Positions 1 to 8,300 of a stretch of DNA of 23,446 nucleotides are shown piece by piece. Below the pieces are notes generated by a model. It saw nothing but the letters and a program-made list of their open reading frames with translations, was not told the DNA's origin and ran no database searches. Each line of letters begins with the position of its first letter. The first letter of the stretch is position 1. This DNA is from a virus. The DNA lies in IMG/VR virus record IMGVR_UViG_3300031539_000323, positions 1 through 23,446 of that record; one strand, written 5' to 3'. Both the position numbers and the translations under genes were made by a program.

Positions 1-749
1 TTTATACAGTTATCTAATAACCCAGAAGGTAATATTGCTACATTTGTTAATCTAAATGCTTGAGTAAGAGATGTTAAAGCTGTACAGTTATCTAAAAGAT
101 TAGCTGGAATAGCTGTTATAGATGTTTGTGAAAATGTATTGTTTAATGAATCTATACTTTGACCTGTGTCTAAAAAACCATCAGGTATTGAAGTTATACC
201 TGTATTGTTAAATCCATATGTTATAGATACAGGAGTTAGGTTGTGTAAAAGATTATATGGTAATACTGTTAATCCTGAACATAATCTAAATATTTGATTA
301 ATGTTAGCTAAAGGATCACAACCAGTTATTGGACCATTTGGTATTTCAGTTAAATTAGAACAACCATAAAACGAATTATTTAAAGTTGTAAATCCTACAT
401 CCCCCCACTGAATAACCTTAGTGATTAATTGGTCAATTGAGGAATTATTATTAATATAAAACCAAGGGAAAGTTCCTCTCACTTTAATTTGATATGTAGA
501 CGCTGATGCATATACATGTGTTAAATTTGCATCATTATAAGTACTAATTGTTTTCCAACCAGAACCATCACCAAAATCAATTTCAGAATCATATGTTCCT
601 ACATTTCCAGCAGGAAAAGTAAAACTTCCAGAAGGTAAATTCCATTCAGTTACAAATTCATTTGATTCAATAGGTGCATATCTATATGGATTGATTATAT
701 TCATTTTATATTTATCTTGAATATTTAATTGAGATTTAATTTTTTTCAT
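1..749 (-). CDS. BspA/DUF285-type repeat surface protein, 3' end outside window
   Basis: The frame is open from the ATG at 749 to the left edge (249 codons), so the C-terminus is missing. A second ATG at codon 16 begins MNIINPYRYAP and could be the true start. Residues about 30-95 look like a PKD/Ig-like beta domain (motifs IDFGDGSGW and THVYASASTYQIKVRG). From about residue 105 the protein has repeats of the type LNNSFYGCSNLTEIP, FNNTGITSIPDGFLD and TALTSLTQAFRLTNV. These are typical of the DUF285/BspA leucine-rich-like family of surface proteins. In this setting it is probably an adhesin or fibre tip that contacts the host surface (inference). It lies 15 bases after the preceding gene, so it is probably co-transcribed with the three small genes upstream. 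The repeat-family call is fairly firm; the tail location is inferred from neighbours. Confidence 0.75.
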   Translation of the reverse strand, partial: MKKIKSQLNIQDKYKMNIINPYRYAPIESNEFVTEWNLPSGSFTFPAGNVGTYDSEIDFGDGSGWKTISTYNDANLTHVYASASTYQIKVRGTFPWFYINNNSSIDQLITKVIQWGDVGFTTLNNSFYGCSNLTEIPNGPITGCDPLANINQIFRLCSGLTVLPYNLLHNLTPVSITYGFNNTGITSIPDGFLDTGQSIDSLNNTFSQTSITAIPANLLDNCTALTSLTQAFRLTNVAILPSGLLDNCI

Positions 750-764
750 TATTAAAACATGAGA

Positions 765-1334
765 CTATTCATTTTCTGGATCAATATTTATCCATCCTGA
801 ATCAATATCGGGTTCTTCACTAATATCAACCAATTCTATCATATCTTTACCATTTTGGTCATTTTGCCATATCGATAATGCTTTATCATGAATTAACTCC
901 AATAAAGTTATTTCTTTTGGGGTTAAAGAAGCACCATCGATTTTTCTATTTAATATTCCAATTCCTAATGTTAAATATTTCAATTGTTTTGTTTTCGGAA
1001 ACACATTCGTATTTGATAATTCTTCTGCATTCCTAATTGCAATTATTTGTTCATCTAATGACCTCTTTATTGTTTGATATTCAACTCTCCATTGTTTTAA
1101 ATTAGGATATGTTGGATGATATTCTGTTGCACCACTTCCCGGTCCTTCTAATATTCCCAACATATATAATCTTGAATCGTATTCGGGAATTATAAATGGA
1201 ACATATTTAGCCAAAAATTCTAAATCTGGGTCTAAGCCATTAACTGGTTGGGTTGGGTCGATATTTGGGTAATTAATATTATGGTTTAATATTTCACCAC
1301 TACTGATTCTTCTTAAAACACACTGTACTGACAT
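765..1334 (-). CDS. Small tail-associated protein, possible fibre assembly factor
   Basis: A 189-residue protein without a signal peptide or membrane segment. The N-terminal third has the pattern YPNIDPTQPVNGLDPDLEFL followed by PEYDSRLYML. The rest is mainly helical and polar, with an acidic C-terminus (ISEEPDIDSGWINIDPENE). The same N-terminal layout occurs in the next gene upstream (YPRNDLKPIVGLSDDF, then PNYDNRTHSL), so the two are probably diverged paralogues. Only 3 bases separate its ATG from the stop of that gene. Small proteins with a YP-DP-PV-GLDPDL start, encoded among fibre genes, suggest a tail-fibre assembly chaperone or fibre-attached protein. I do not recognise a characterised family, so the function is an inference from position. 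Confidence 0.7.
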   Translation of the reverse strand: MSVQCVLRRISSGEILNHNINYPNIDPTQPVNGLDPDLEFLAKYVPFIIPEYDSRLYMLGILEGPGSGATEYHPTYPNLKQWRVEYQTIKRSLDEQIIAIRNAEELSNTNVFPKTKQLKYLTLGIGILNRKIDGASLTPKEITLLELIHDKALSIWQNDQNGKDMIELVDISEEPDIDSGWINIDPENE

Positions 1335-1337
1335 AAT

Positions 1338-1901
1338 TTATTGTTTTTTATTATTTTTATTATTTAAAATTTTAGGTTTATCTGGTCTATTATCCCAAAT
1401 AAAATCAGGAATAATATTATTCATTAATTCATATTCATATAAATCCCTTTTAAGTCTACATGATCTAACCCAATCAGCAGTATTTATTATCCACTCATAT
1501 CTAGCAATATCAAATTCATCCCACTCACTCTTTTCTTTTTGTAACCTAAGACGTAATATCTGACCAGTATGTTTATTTTGTTCCCATAAAGGATAATTAT
1601 TATCAATCCAATCACCAACAGAATTATTTAAATTTTCAATTATTATTTCATTTGGTAATTGAGATAAATAATAATTTTTATAACAAATTTTTATATGTTC
1701 TTTATCCTCATATATATCATCACTCCATATCTCATTAAATTTTAATGAATGTGTTCTATTATCATAATTAGGTTTATCCGACTCTATTACATAATAAACA
1801 ATAAAATCATCAGATAAACCAACAATTGGTTTTAAATCATTTCTTGGATATTTCTTAAATATCCGTTCTTTAGTTATTTTATTATAAAGTATTATATTCA
1901 T
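1338..1901 (-). CDS. Small tail-associated protein, paralogue of the following gene
   Basis: A 187-residue, charged and aromatic-rich protein (several Trp: WSDDIY, GDWIDNNYPLWEQ, ARYEWIINTADW). The first 45 residues share spacing and key residues with the gene at 765-1334: YP, N/D, P-V-GL-D, then P-YD-R. The rest has diverged strongly. The C-terminus is a low-complexity Asn/Lys run (NNKNNKKQ). Its ATG begins 2 bases after the stop of the gene at 1904-2443, so the three small genes form one tight cluster. No catalytic motif or membrane segment is visible. The function is unknown; a role in fibre folding or attachment is the simplest guess from context. Confidence 0.7.
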   Translation of the reverse strand: MNIILYNKITKERIFKKYPRNDLKPIVGLSDDFIVYYVIESDKPNYDNRTHSLKFNEIWSDDIYEDKEHIKICYKNYYLSQLPNEIIIENLNNSVGDWIDNNYPLWEQNKHTGQILRLRLQKEKSEWDEFDIARYEWIINTADWVRSCRLKRDLYEYELMNNIIPDFIWDNRPDKPKILNNKNNKKQ

Positions 1902-1903
1902 AC

Positions 1904-2443
1904 TTATTGAATTAAATATATTTTTAAGCCAGTACCAGCAGTAATTGCACCAATTTGGTCAATATCAACAGTAATCTCAGAATCAAAAGTTAAATCATTA
2001 TCTGAAATTACTGGTTGGGTTGCTGCTGTAACAGATGTTTTTTCTCCAGAATCAATAGTAATTTCAGTACTTAATACACTACCACCATTTTTATTTATAT
2101 CAACAATTAATGTCGAACCACTTGGTGCTGTACTTACTGATGCTATAACATTATTTAATTTGAAATTATATGGAATTCTTAATGTTGTTTTTGTTGTATT
2201 AACAGTTAAGTCAGTTGTTTCATCACTAACAGCAAATGAGATTGATGTTGTTCCAGTTTGACCAGTTATTTGATATAACAAATATTCCTTATTAACTAAT
2301 GAATTACTTGTGAATCCAGAAGAATAATCACCACCATACTCTATATTACCATATATTATAGTAGTTCCAGATAAACTTAACGTATCAACACTAATTTGTT
2401 CGAACTTACCATCAATTAATTTTAATTTAGTATTATTTGCCAT
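1904..2443 (-). CDS. Short fibre-like structural protein
   Basis: A 179-residue protein. I place the start at the ATG at 2443 (MANNTKLKLIDGKFEQI). A TTG seven codons upstream, at 2464, is in frame but less likely, because this N-terminus matches another fibre gene. The segment FEQISVDTLSLSGTTII aligns with FVQHSGDTLTLRGETRI near the start of the 383-residue protein at 11163-12314. It is followed by YGGDYSSGFTSNSLVNKEYL, one copy of the module present five times in the 1179-residue fibre at 5359-8898. The C-terminal 110 residues are beta-rich, alternating hydrophobic and Thr/Ser (for example LIVDINKNGGSVLSTEITI), like a small jelly-roll or collar domain. It is probably a minor fibre or decoration protein. 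No homing endonuclease features spill into it. Confidence 0.75.
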   Translation of the reverse strand: MANNTKLKLIDGKFEQISVDTLSLSGTTIIYGNIEYGGDYSSGFTSNSLVNKEYLLYQITGQTGTTSISFAVSDETTDLTVNTTKTTLRIPYNFKLNNVIASVSTAPSGSTLIVDINKNGGSVLSTEITIDSGEKTSVTAATQPVISDNDLTFDSEITVDIDQIGAITAGTGLKIYLIQ

Positions 2444-2463
2444 TTCATTAAAATTCTTTTCCA

Positions 2464-2471
2464 ATAAATAC
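2464..2471 (-). promoter_or_regulatory. Intergenic octamer GTATTTAT (site 1)
   Basis: The octamer reads GTATTTAT on the gene-bearing strand. It sits 20 bases upstream of the ATG at 2443, in the gap after the homing endonuclease gene. The same octamer in the same orientation occurs in five other gaps of the window (4288, 5271, 12410, 16239 and 22569). It may be a phage promoter or regulator site; its function is not shown by the sequence alone. Confidence 0.35.
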
Positions 2472-2534
2472 TTAAAGAAAGAACTTAATTCACAATAGAT
2501 GAAATTTTTTTAAAATAAAAAACCCATAAAATAA

Positions 2535-4262
2535 CTATTTTTCTTTATTAATCCAAACAAATTTTAAATTACCAGAATCATAAACTCTATAATATTTTCT
2601 TTCTGTCATTATTTCATACTCAGTCATATTCGAATTAAAACCTTCTTTAATTAATATGTCTTTCCTAAACTTATATCTATGATACCTAATCAATTCATTT
2701 TTCTTAAAATACCAATAATTTGGTTTAGTTTTTTTTATTAATTCAAAATTTAATTTATCATATAAATTCCCTTTTGAATATCGTCTATCTGCAAAACTAA
2801 TTATTTCTTTGGGGTTATATGTTTTAATGAAAAAAGTAAATAATTTACTTGCACCACCAACTATTTGAGTATTTAGTTTATTACAAAATCTATACATTTC
2901 ATACTCATCTTGTAAATTCTTTTTATTACCTAAAGCAATTCTTTTCTTTCCAAAAGTCATTAATGAAACTAATTCATCATTATAAAATAACCCAATATTA
3001 ATTTTTGAGTTGACCTTTCCCTGCATATGATTATTTTCGAGAAAATTATTAACTAATTGATTGTTATTTAATAATTGTACATTACATTTACGTGCAAATA
3101 TTCTTTCATTAAATATTCCTAATTTAGATTTTATAATCGATTTAACAATATTCTTTTTAAAAAACCATTCATCTTCAAAAATATGTAATAGTTGAATGTT
3201 ATTTTGTTCGCAAACCTCTGTTTTATTTAAATGATATTTACTATCCCGATATTTATCTGAATGCCAATATAATCCATTAAATTCAATTCCCAAGCTATTA
3301 TCTAACATCAATATATCAATCTCTTTCCCACTTAGAAATTTCCTATCATTCTTAATATAATTAATATTTAGTGTCTGAATAAAATCACTAATTTCATTTT
3401 CCTTTATTGTTATTAAATCGGAAATTGGGTTACATTTTGTACAAATATTTTCAATTTTATATCGCAATCTATTGAATAGATTTTGTTTATTAATTTTAAA
3501 TGTTTGATGTATAGGACATAAATTTCTTATAGTCACATTATCATTTGGTGATGTGACTATATCTTTTTCAGATAAATTTAATTTTATTGAATATTTTTTT
3601 TGGTAATTTAACGTAATTGTTTGATTTCTTTTTTTTATAATATTAGAATTTTTATTAGGATTATCAACACCATATTTTTCCATGAATGTTTTTTTCCTTT
3701 TATTAACAACCATTTCAGAATGACTATTATGTTCAACACCATACCTTTTTAAATTAGTGTTTTTTATCTTATCCTTAATTTCTTCCGATTGGAAAGGATT
3801 ATTAACACCATACCTTTTTAAATTAGTGTTTTTTATCTTATCCTTAATTTCTTCCGATTGAAATATATTATCAACACCATACTTATTTTTTATTGTTTGA
3901 TTTCTTTTTTTTATAATATCAGAATTTTTATTAGGATTATCAAACCCAAATTTTTTTAAATTAGTTTCCCTGACCTTATTTTTTACCACCTCATCTTTTT
4001 GTATACATTGTTTCGAACAATATTTTGAAAATCCTTTTGAGAAACTAATTAATTTTGTTTTTTTATTACAGACATCACAGATAGGATTATTAATCTTATG
4101 ATATAAAATATAAACCTTTTCCTTAAATGAATAATCGTTAATTATTTCACTATGTATTTTATTATATAACAAAGGATGGTTTTTCTTAAAAAAATCATCC
4201 CTAAATCTATTGGATATAAATTTATTATCAATAAACAATATTTCATGTAATTCTTTTTTCAT
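2535..4262 (-). CDS. Free-standing homing endonuclease, Hef/Vsr-like nuclease with zinc fingers
   Basis: A 575-residue selfish DNA endonuclease. Residues 62-86 form a Cys4 zinc finger (C62, C65, C82, C86). Residues 100-205 hold about five 23-24 residue repeats (KYGVDNP, KRYGVNNPFQSEE, KRYGVEHNS), typical of DNA-reading segments in phage endonucleases. A second zinc site is likely at C249, H252, C274 and C277. Residues 313-372 (EIDIL, LGIEFNGLYWHSD, QLLHIFEDEW) form a PD-(D/E)XK/Vsr-like nuclease core with likely catalytic D316 and E327. The C-terminal part (RKC, NHMQG, VGGASKLF, ADRRYSKGN, YRVYDSGN) is the GNAT-like module often fused in these enzymes. It interrupts the run of fibre and glycosyltransferase genes, as mobile homing genes do. 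Its stop-codon region resembles that of the upstream gene. Confidence 0.85.
   Translation of the reverse strand: MKKELHEILFIDNKFISNRFRDDFFKKNHPLLYNKIHSEIINDYSFKEKVYILYHKINNPICDVCNKKTKLISFSKGFSKYCSKQCIQKDEVVKNKVRETNLKKFGFDNPNKNSDIIKKRNQTIKNKYGVDNIFQSEEIKDKIKNTNLKRYGVNNPFQSEEIKDKIKNTNLKRYGVEHNSHSEMVVNKRKKTFMEKYGVDNPNKNSNIIKKRNQTITLNYQKKYSIKLNLSEKDIVTSPNDNVTIRNLCPIHQTFKINKQNLFNRLRYKIENICTKCNPISDLITIKENEISDFIQTLNINYIKNDRKFLSGKEIDILMLDNSLGIEFNGLYWHSDKYRDSKYHLNKTEVCEQNNIQLLHIFEDEWFFKKNIVKSIIKSKLGIFNERIFARKCNVQLLNNNQLVNNFLENNHMQGKVNSKINIGLFYNDELVSLMTFGKKRIALGNKKNLQDEYEMYRFCNKLNTQIVGGASKLFTFFIKTYNPKEIISFADRRYSKGNLYDKLNFELIKKTKPNYWYFKKNELIRYHRYKFRKDILIKEGFNSNMTEYEIMTERKYYRVYDSGNLKFVWINKEK
3735..3860 (-). 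repeat. Exact 57-bp tandem-type direct repeat inside the endonuclease gene
   Basis: The segments 3735-3791 and 3804-3860 are identical over 57 bases and offset by 69 bases, which is exactly 23 codons. They encode two successive copies of the KRYGV/SEEIKDKIKNTN repeat. Identity at the DNA level shows a very recent duplication or ongoing slippage, compared with the more diverged outer copies. Confidence 0.9.
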
Positions 4263-4287
4263 TTAGTAAATTTACTATATATTAATA

Positions 4288-4295
4288 ATAAATAC
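4288..4295 (-). promoter_or_regulatory. Octamer site 2, possible promoter before the endonuclease
   Basis: GTATTTAT on the coding strand in the 54-base gap between the glycosyltransferase and endonuclease genes. Here TTG at its left end is followed after exactly 20 bases by TAAATTTA, one mismatch from the Bacteroidetes -7 box TAnnTTTG. That box nearly touches the ATG at 4262, so a transcript would be almost leaderless. Confidence 0.35.
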
Positions 4296-4316
4296 AATAA
4301 ATTCACAAAAAAATAA

Positions 4317-5228
4317 CTATTTTTGTTTATTAACTCCCTCAATTATCTCATTAATATTCAACATATTTACTGTATTATAAGGGAATTGCTGTATCTGTCC
4401 ACTGATATCAAATTGGTCAAGATAACTAAACTTATTTAATTCTCTCACATGTTCAGCATTCGGTAAAATGTTAATATTTTCTTCGTAACCAAAAATTTCT
4501 GGTTTATTACCAATCCAAACAACAGTGCTCTGTAAATCCAAAGCTGTTGCAACATGTTGTGCAAAACTATCAATAAACAATCTTTTCTGACTCAAAGGAA
4601 AAACAGCGTAAAGTTCTCTAAACGGTAGATTTAATAATTCAGTGCCTTGAAGTGCTGGTTGTTCGGGTGTACGAAGATGTAATATTCGATATGATTTACT
4701 AAAATAATTCACGAGCTTCTGCGCTATTTCAATTGGCATATCTCTGAACCATGATTTCTTACTGTATTGAGCATTTGGAGAGCCACCATGCGTTTGTAAT
4801 AACATAATTGGTCTACCATCTGGTTTTATCTTATCTTTAGCAATTTCGATTTCTCTAGGGTTTAAATAGATTTTAGGTTTAACACCATCAGGTTTAATAC
4901 TATACATATCACACCATGAATTTACTAAATGTTTTCTTTGTAATATATGGTCTTCACTATGATAAACTTCGTGTTTAAAAATTTTGGTATCAGGTTTAAT
5001 AAAATCTGTGAAGAAAAATTGCATCTGACCGAACGTATAAAACCTAAAAACATCTGGGTTGTAAAAAAAACCACCATCCCATGCACATACAACTACAATT
5101 TTATATTCTGGATATTGTTTTTTTATTGCTCTAATCACAGCAGTTGCCATAACATTTTTTCCGTGTCCACCAGATACTTCAAATATTAAATATTTATCAT
5201 TATCTCTTATTTTATCGTCTATTACCAT
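4317..5228 (-). CDS. GT9-like (ADP-heptose transferase family) glycosyltransferase
   Basis: A 303-residue soluble protein with a GT-B style layout. The N-terminal GGHGKNVMATAVIRAIKKQYP (residues 19-39, split by the acceptor loop) matches the G-x-G-D-x-x-x-x-P-x-x-x-x-L-K-x-x-x-P start of glycosyltransferase family 9 (heptosyltransferases such as WaaC/WaaF). The C-terminal half has a second nucleotide-sugar domain with RPIMLLQTHGG (about residue 139), RILHLRT (about 181) and a donor-site FIDSFAQHVATALD (about 218), where family 9 has a comparable D-S-x-x-x-H-x-A-x-A. It could glycosylate a phage structural protein or modify host surface sugar; the fibre-gene neighbourhood favours virion or receptor-related sugar transfer (inference). 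The substrate cannot be told from sequence. The stop codon TAG lies inside an A/T palindrome. Confidence 0.75.
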   Translation of the reverse strand: MVIDDKIRDNDKYLIFEVSGGHGKNVMATAVIRAIKKQYPEYKIVVVCAWDGGFFYNPDVFRFYTFGQMQFFFTDFIKPDTKIFKHEVYHSEDHILQRKHLVNSWCDMYSIKPDGVKPKIYLNPREIEIAKDKIKPDGRPIMLLQTHGGSPNAQYSKKSWFRDMPIEIAQKLVNYFSKSYRILHLRTPEQPALQGTELLNLPFRELYAVFPLSQKRLFIDSFAQHVATALDLQSTVVWIGNKPEIFGYEENINILPNAEHVRELNKFSYLDQFDISGQIQQFPYNTVNMLNINEIIEGVNKQK

Positions 5229-5270
5229 AATTTTTTTGTTACCAAATATTATAAAATTTTATATTTTTTT

Positions 5271-5278
5271 ATAAATAC
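5271..5278 (-). promoter_or_regulatory. Octamer site 3, upstream of the glycosyltransferase
   Basis: GTATTTAT on the coding strand, 43 bases before the ATG at 5228 and 35 bases after the terminator that closes the big fibre gene. A fresh promoter is expected here because the terminator isolates the glycosyltransferase. A weak AATATTTG (one mismatch to TAnnTTTG) lies downstream. Confidence 0.35.
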
Positions 5279-5312
5279 TAGATTTTTCAGTAAAAACTCA
5301 AATAACAACAAA

Positions 5313-5342
5313 AAAAATGGGAAATATATGTTTCCCATTTTT
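5313..5342 (-). terminator. Rho-independent terminator after the 1179-residue fibre gene
   Basis: A perfect 12-bp inverted repeat (arms 5313-5324 and 5331-5342, loop of 6) contains the core GGGAAA/TTTCCC. On the minus strand the stem runs straight into a run of T residues, so it terminates transcription 17 bases after the fibre stop codon. Confidence 0.85.
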
Positions 5343-5358
5343 AATATCAATTTTATTA

Positions 5359-8300
5359 TTAATTGACGAATGATAATATATACCATTCATCAAGACCTGA
5401 GTCATATACGATTTCAATTGCACCATAATCAGTATTGATTGTTGCAGTACTTGAACCATCAATATTTTTACTATTACCAGCAATATTAATATTATTTGAA
5501 AGTGCATCTCCACCTGCATCCTTAATTTTATATGCTTGACCATCTGCTGGTGAAGCAGGAAGTGTAATTGTTATTGTACCACCAGTAGTATTTGCAAGTA
5601 CAGTATATTGAATAGATGTTAATGTAACACCAGAAGTAATAGCAGTTGTTGCATAATTATTATTATTTTCTCCAAGGGTATTGCCACTAACTTTTCTAAC
5701 TACACCACCTGAAGTAATAACCATAACATCATCAGTTGAACTTGAACCAGCAGCAACAGAGCTTAATGTTAAAGCACCATCAATTCTAGCTGTTGTACTC
5801 GTATCTAAAGCTCCTGTTACACAAACAGCACCAGTAAGATTAATATTTGTGTGACTAAAACTTAAATCATAAGCACCTGTAAGATTTGTATTCCCCGTTA
5901 AAGCACCACCAAGACGAACATTCGTACCATTTTTAGTTAAACCATTATTTACTGTAGTAATACCTCCAGAAGTCAATCCAGTTACATATGCAACATCAGG
6001 AATTGAACGGTTAGTATAATTAGAAGAATAATCAGCAGCATATTTAACACCTCCAAATGAAGATTCATCTGTAATTACTATACCATTTGTTGTATGAAGA
6101 GAAATTTTTAATTCCTCACCACTAGAATTTTGAACAGAAGTATATGTTTCTGCTATAGTTGCACAAACTTTAGAATCATTATATACATAAAAATTATTAC
6201 CACCATCCCCTAAATCAATAGTAAAATTATTATAATCTATATTTAAATTGTTGTAAATATTACCAGATTCATAATAAGCATTTAAATACTGTTGATTTAT
6301 TGTAAATGCATTATTATTATATGGATTATTAATTTCTATGCTATATGAATCTTGATTGTCTATTATAACATCTGTTGATAATGTACCACCAAGACCAAGT
6401 TCTTGTGAACCACAATCAGTAAGACCGTTTGTTGCACCAGTTATACCACCGAATGATGAAGGAGATGTTTGACAAATTTGACCACTTGTTCCATCAATAC
6501 AAAGTAATCCACCACTACCAGCAACAGAGCTTAATGTTAAAGCACCACCAATTCTAGCTGTTGTACTCGTATCTAAAGCTCCTGTTACACAAACAGCACC
6601 AGTAAGATTAATCGCAGCACTAACAACACCAACTGATGTAGATGCATTAATATCTGTTGTCGTTGTTGAATACATTCCACTTGCACCAGCACAAACAGTG
6701 AAAGTATTTATTGGACTTGAACCTATACCAAAACCTAAACAACTACTATTACCACTAATAAATGTATTTTGAATTAAACATCCACCTAATTTGAAATTAT
6801 TTGATGATTTAACAATACCATTACTTGCAGTTATATAAGTAGTACCAGATACGTATTCCGCATCAACTAATGAACGAGCAACATAACCAGAAGAATAATC
6901 ATCTCCATATTGAATACCAGCACCATCATCACTATTATATGTTGTGTTTCCAGTAGAAACATTTAAAAAATTATTACATGACCATAATATTATTTGATTA
7001 TCGTCAATATATAAACCAGAATTCAATGTTTCAATACCCAAATCTTGTCCAGTTGCATTAATTGATGTTGAACCAGTTAAAGTACCACCAAGACGAACAT
7101 TCGTACCATTTTTAGTTAAACCATTATTTACTGTAGTAATACCTCCAGAAGTCAATCCAGTTACATATGCAACATCAGGAATTGAACGGTTAGTGTAATA
7201 ACTACTATAATCACCACCATAATAGAAAACACCATTTGTTAACCCACTACTACTTGCAATAATCTTAAATGGATTGCAAACCAAACACAAATGTGATTCT
7301 TCACTAACTTCTCCAGCAATTCTTAATTCATTACTATTAACCTGTAAATATATATTTGTTGGACTTAAATCAATATCAGTAAAATTAGTATCATCATATG
7401 ATTCAAGATAGAAACCCGGGGAAGAAGAATTGTAGATATACATATTAGTATCAGAAGTACCATCACCTGAACAAATATTTATATTTTGGTCACCAGTAAT
7501 GGTGGTTTCTCCTGTTAAAGTACCACCTAAACGAACTTCATTTCCTGTTGCAGTTAAACCATTTGTTGCACCAGTTATACCACCAAATGATGAAAAAGAT
7601 GTTTGACAAATTTGACCACTTGTTCCATCAATACAAAGTAATCCACCACTACCAGTAATAGTACCTTTTAGATAAGGAATACCACCAATACTTGTTGTAA
7701 CACCTGTAAGATGAAGTGAGTTAACATTTATTCCCAATAACTCTGAACCAGTAATTGTTGTTGAACCAGTTAAAGTACCACCAAGCACAACATTACCACC
7801 ACTTATTGTTAATCCATTTATTGCACCAGTAATTACACTACCACCAGATATTGCAATAGCATTATCCACATATTCCTTATCCACAAGTGAACGAGAAGTA
7901 TAATTAGTAGAATAATCACTAGCATATACAGCACCAAGAAATGTACTAGAACCATCAAAAGTTACATAATTTGGAGTATACGTAATTGTTGAACTACATG
8001 CTGCATTATTAGTTAATATTTGTGTACATCCATCATGTAAATATAGTTGTGTAAAATTAGAAACACCTTGTTGTTGTCCGATAGTTAGTCTTCTATCATC
8101 ACCACCATAAGAACTGAAATCTAAACAAATACCACAATTTGTTCCACTCCAACCAACTGTAGTTGTTTTAGTTAAAACACCACCTAATTCAATAAGTCCA
8201 CCTGTTTTTGTTAAACCATTTGAAACAGTAATTGTAGAAGCACTTACGCAAACATCAGTATAATTTTGAGCAGCACTAAGCGTAGTACCAGATACAGCAG

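Noticed and set aside
2444-2464. TTG start seven codons upstream of the short fibre gene
   Set aside because: The ATG at 2443 gives the N-terminus (MANNTKLKLIDGKFEQI) shared with another fibre protein, and the extension has no such support.
3735-3860. CRISPR-like repeats
   Set aside because: The two long repeats are in-frame parts of a coding sequence, with only 12 bases between copies and no spacer variety.
765-5228. TAG stop codon reassigned to Gln
   Set aside because: Several clear genes end naturally at TAG with the next gene or gap following, and the tRNA-Gln anticodon is UUG, not CUA.
5271-5278. T4 late promoter (TATAAATAC) reading on the plus strand
   Set aside because: It would transcribe antisense into the fibre gene, and no plus-strand gene exists in the window.
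5298-5543. Minus-strand frame overlapping the end of the fibre gene
   Set aside because: It lies in another frame of the fibre 3' end and crosses the terminator; the sequence is low-complexity.
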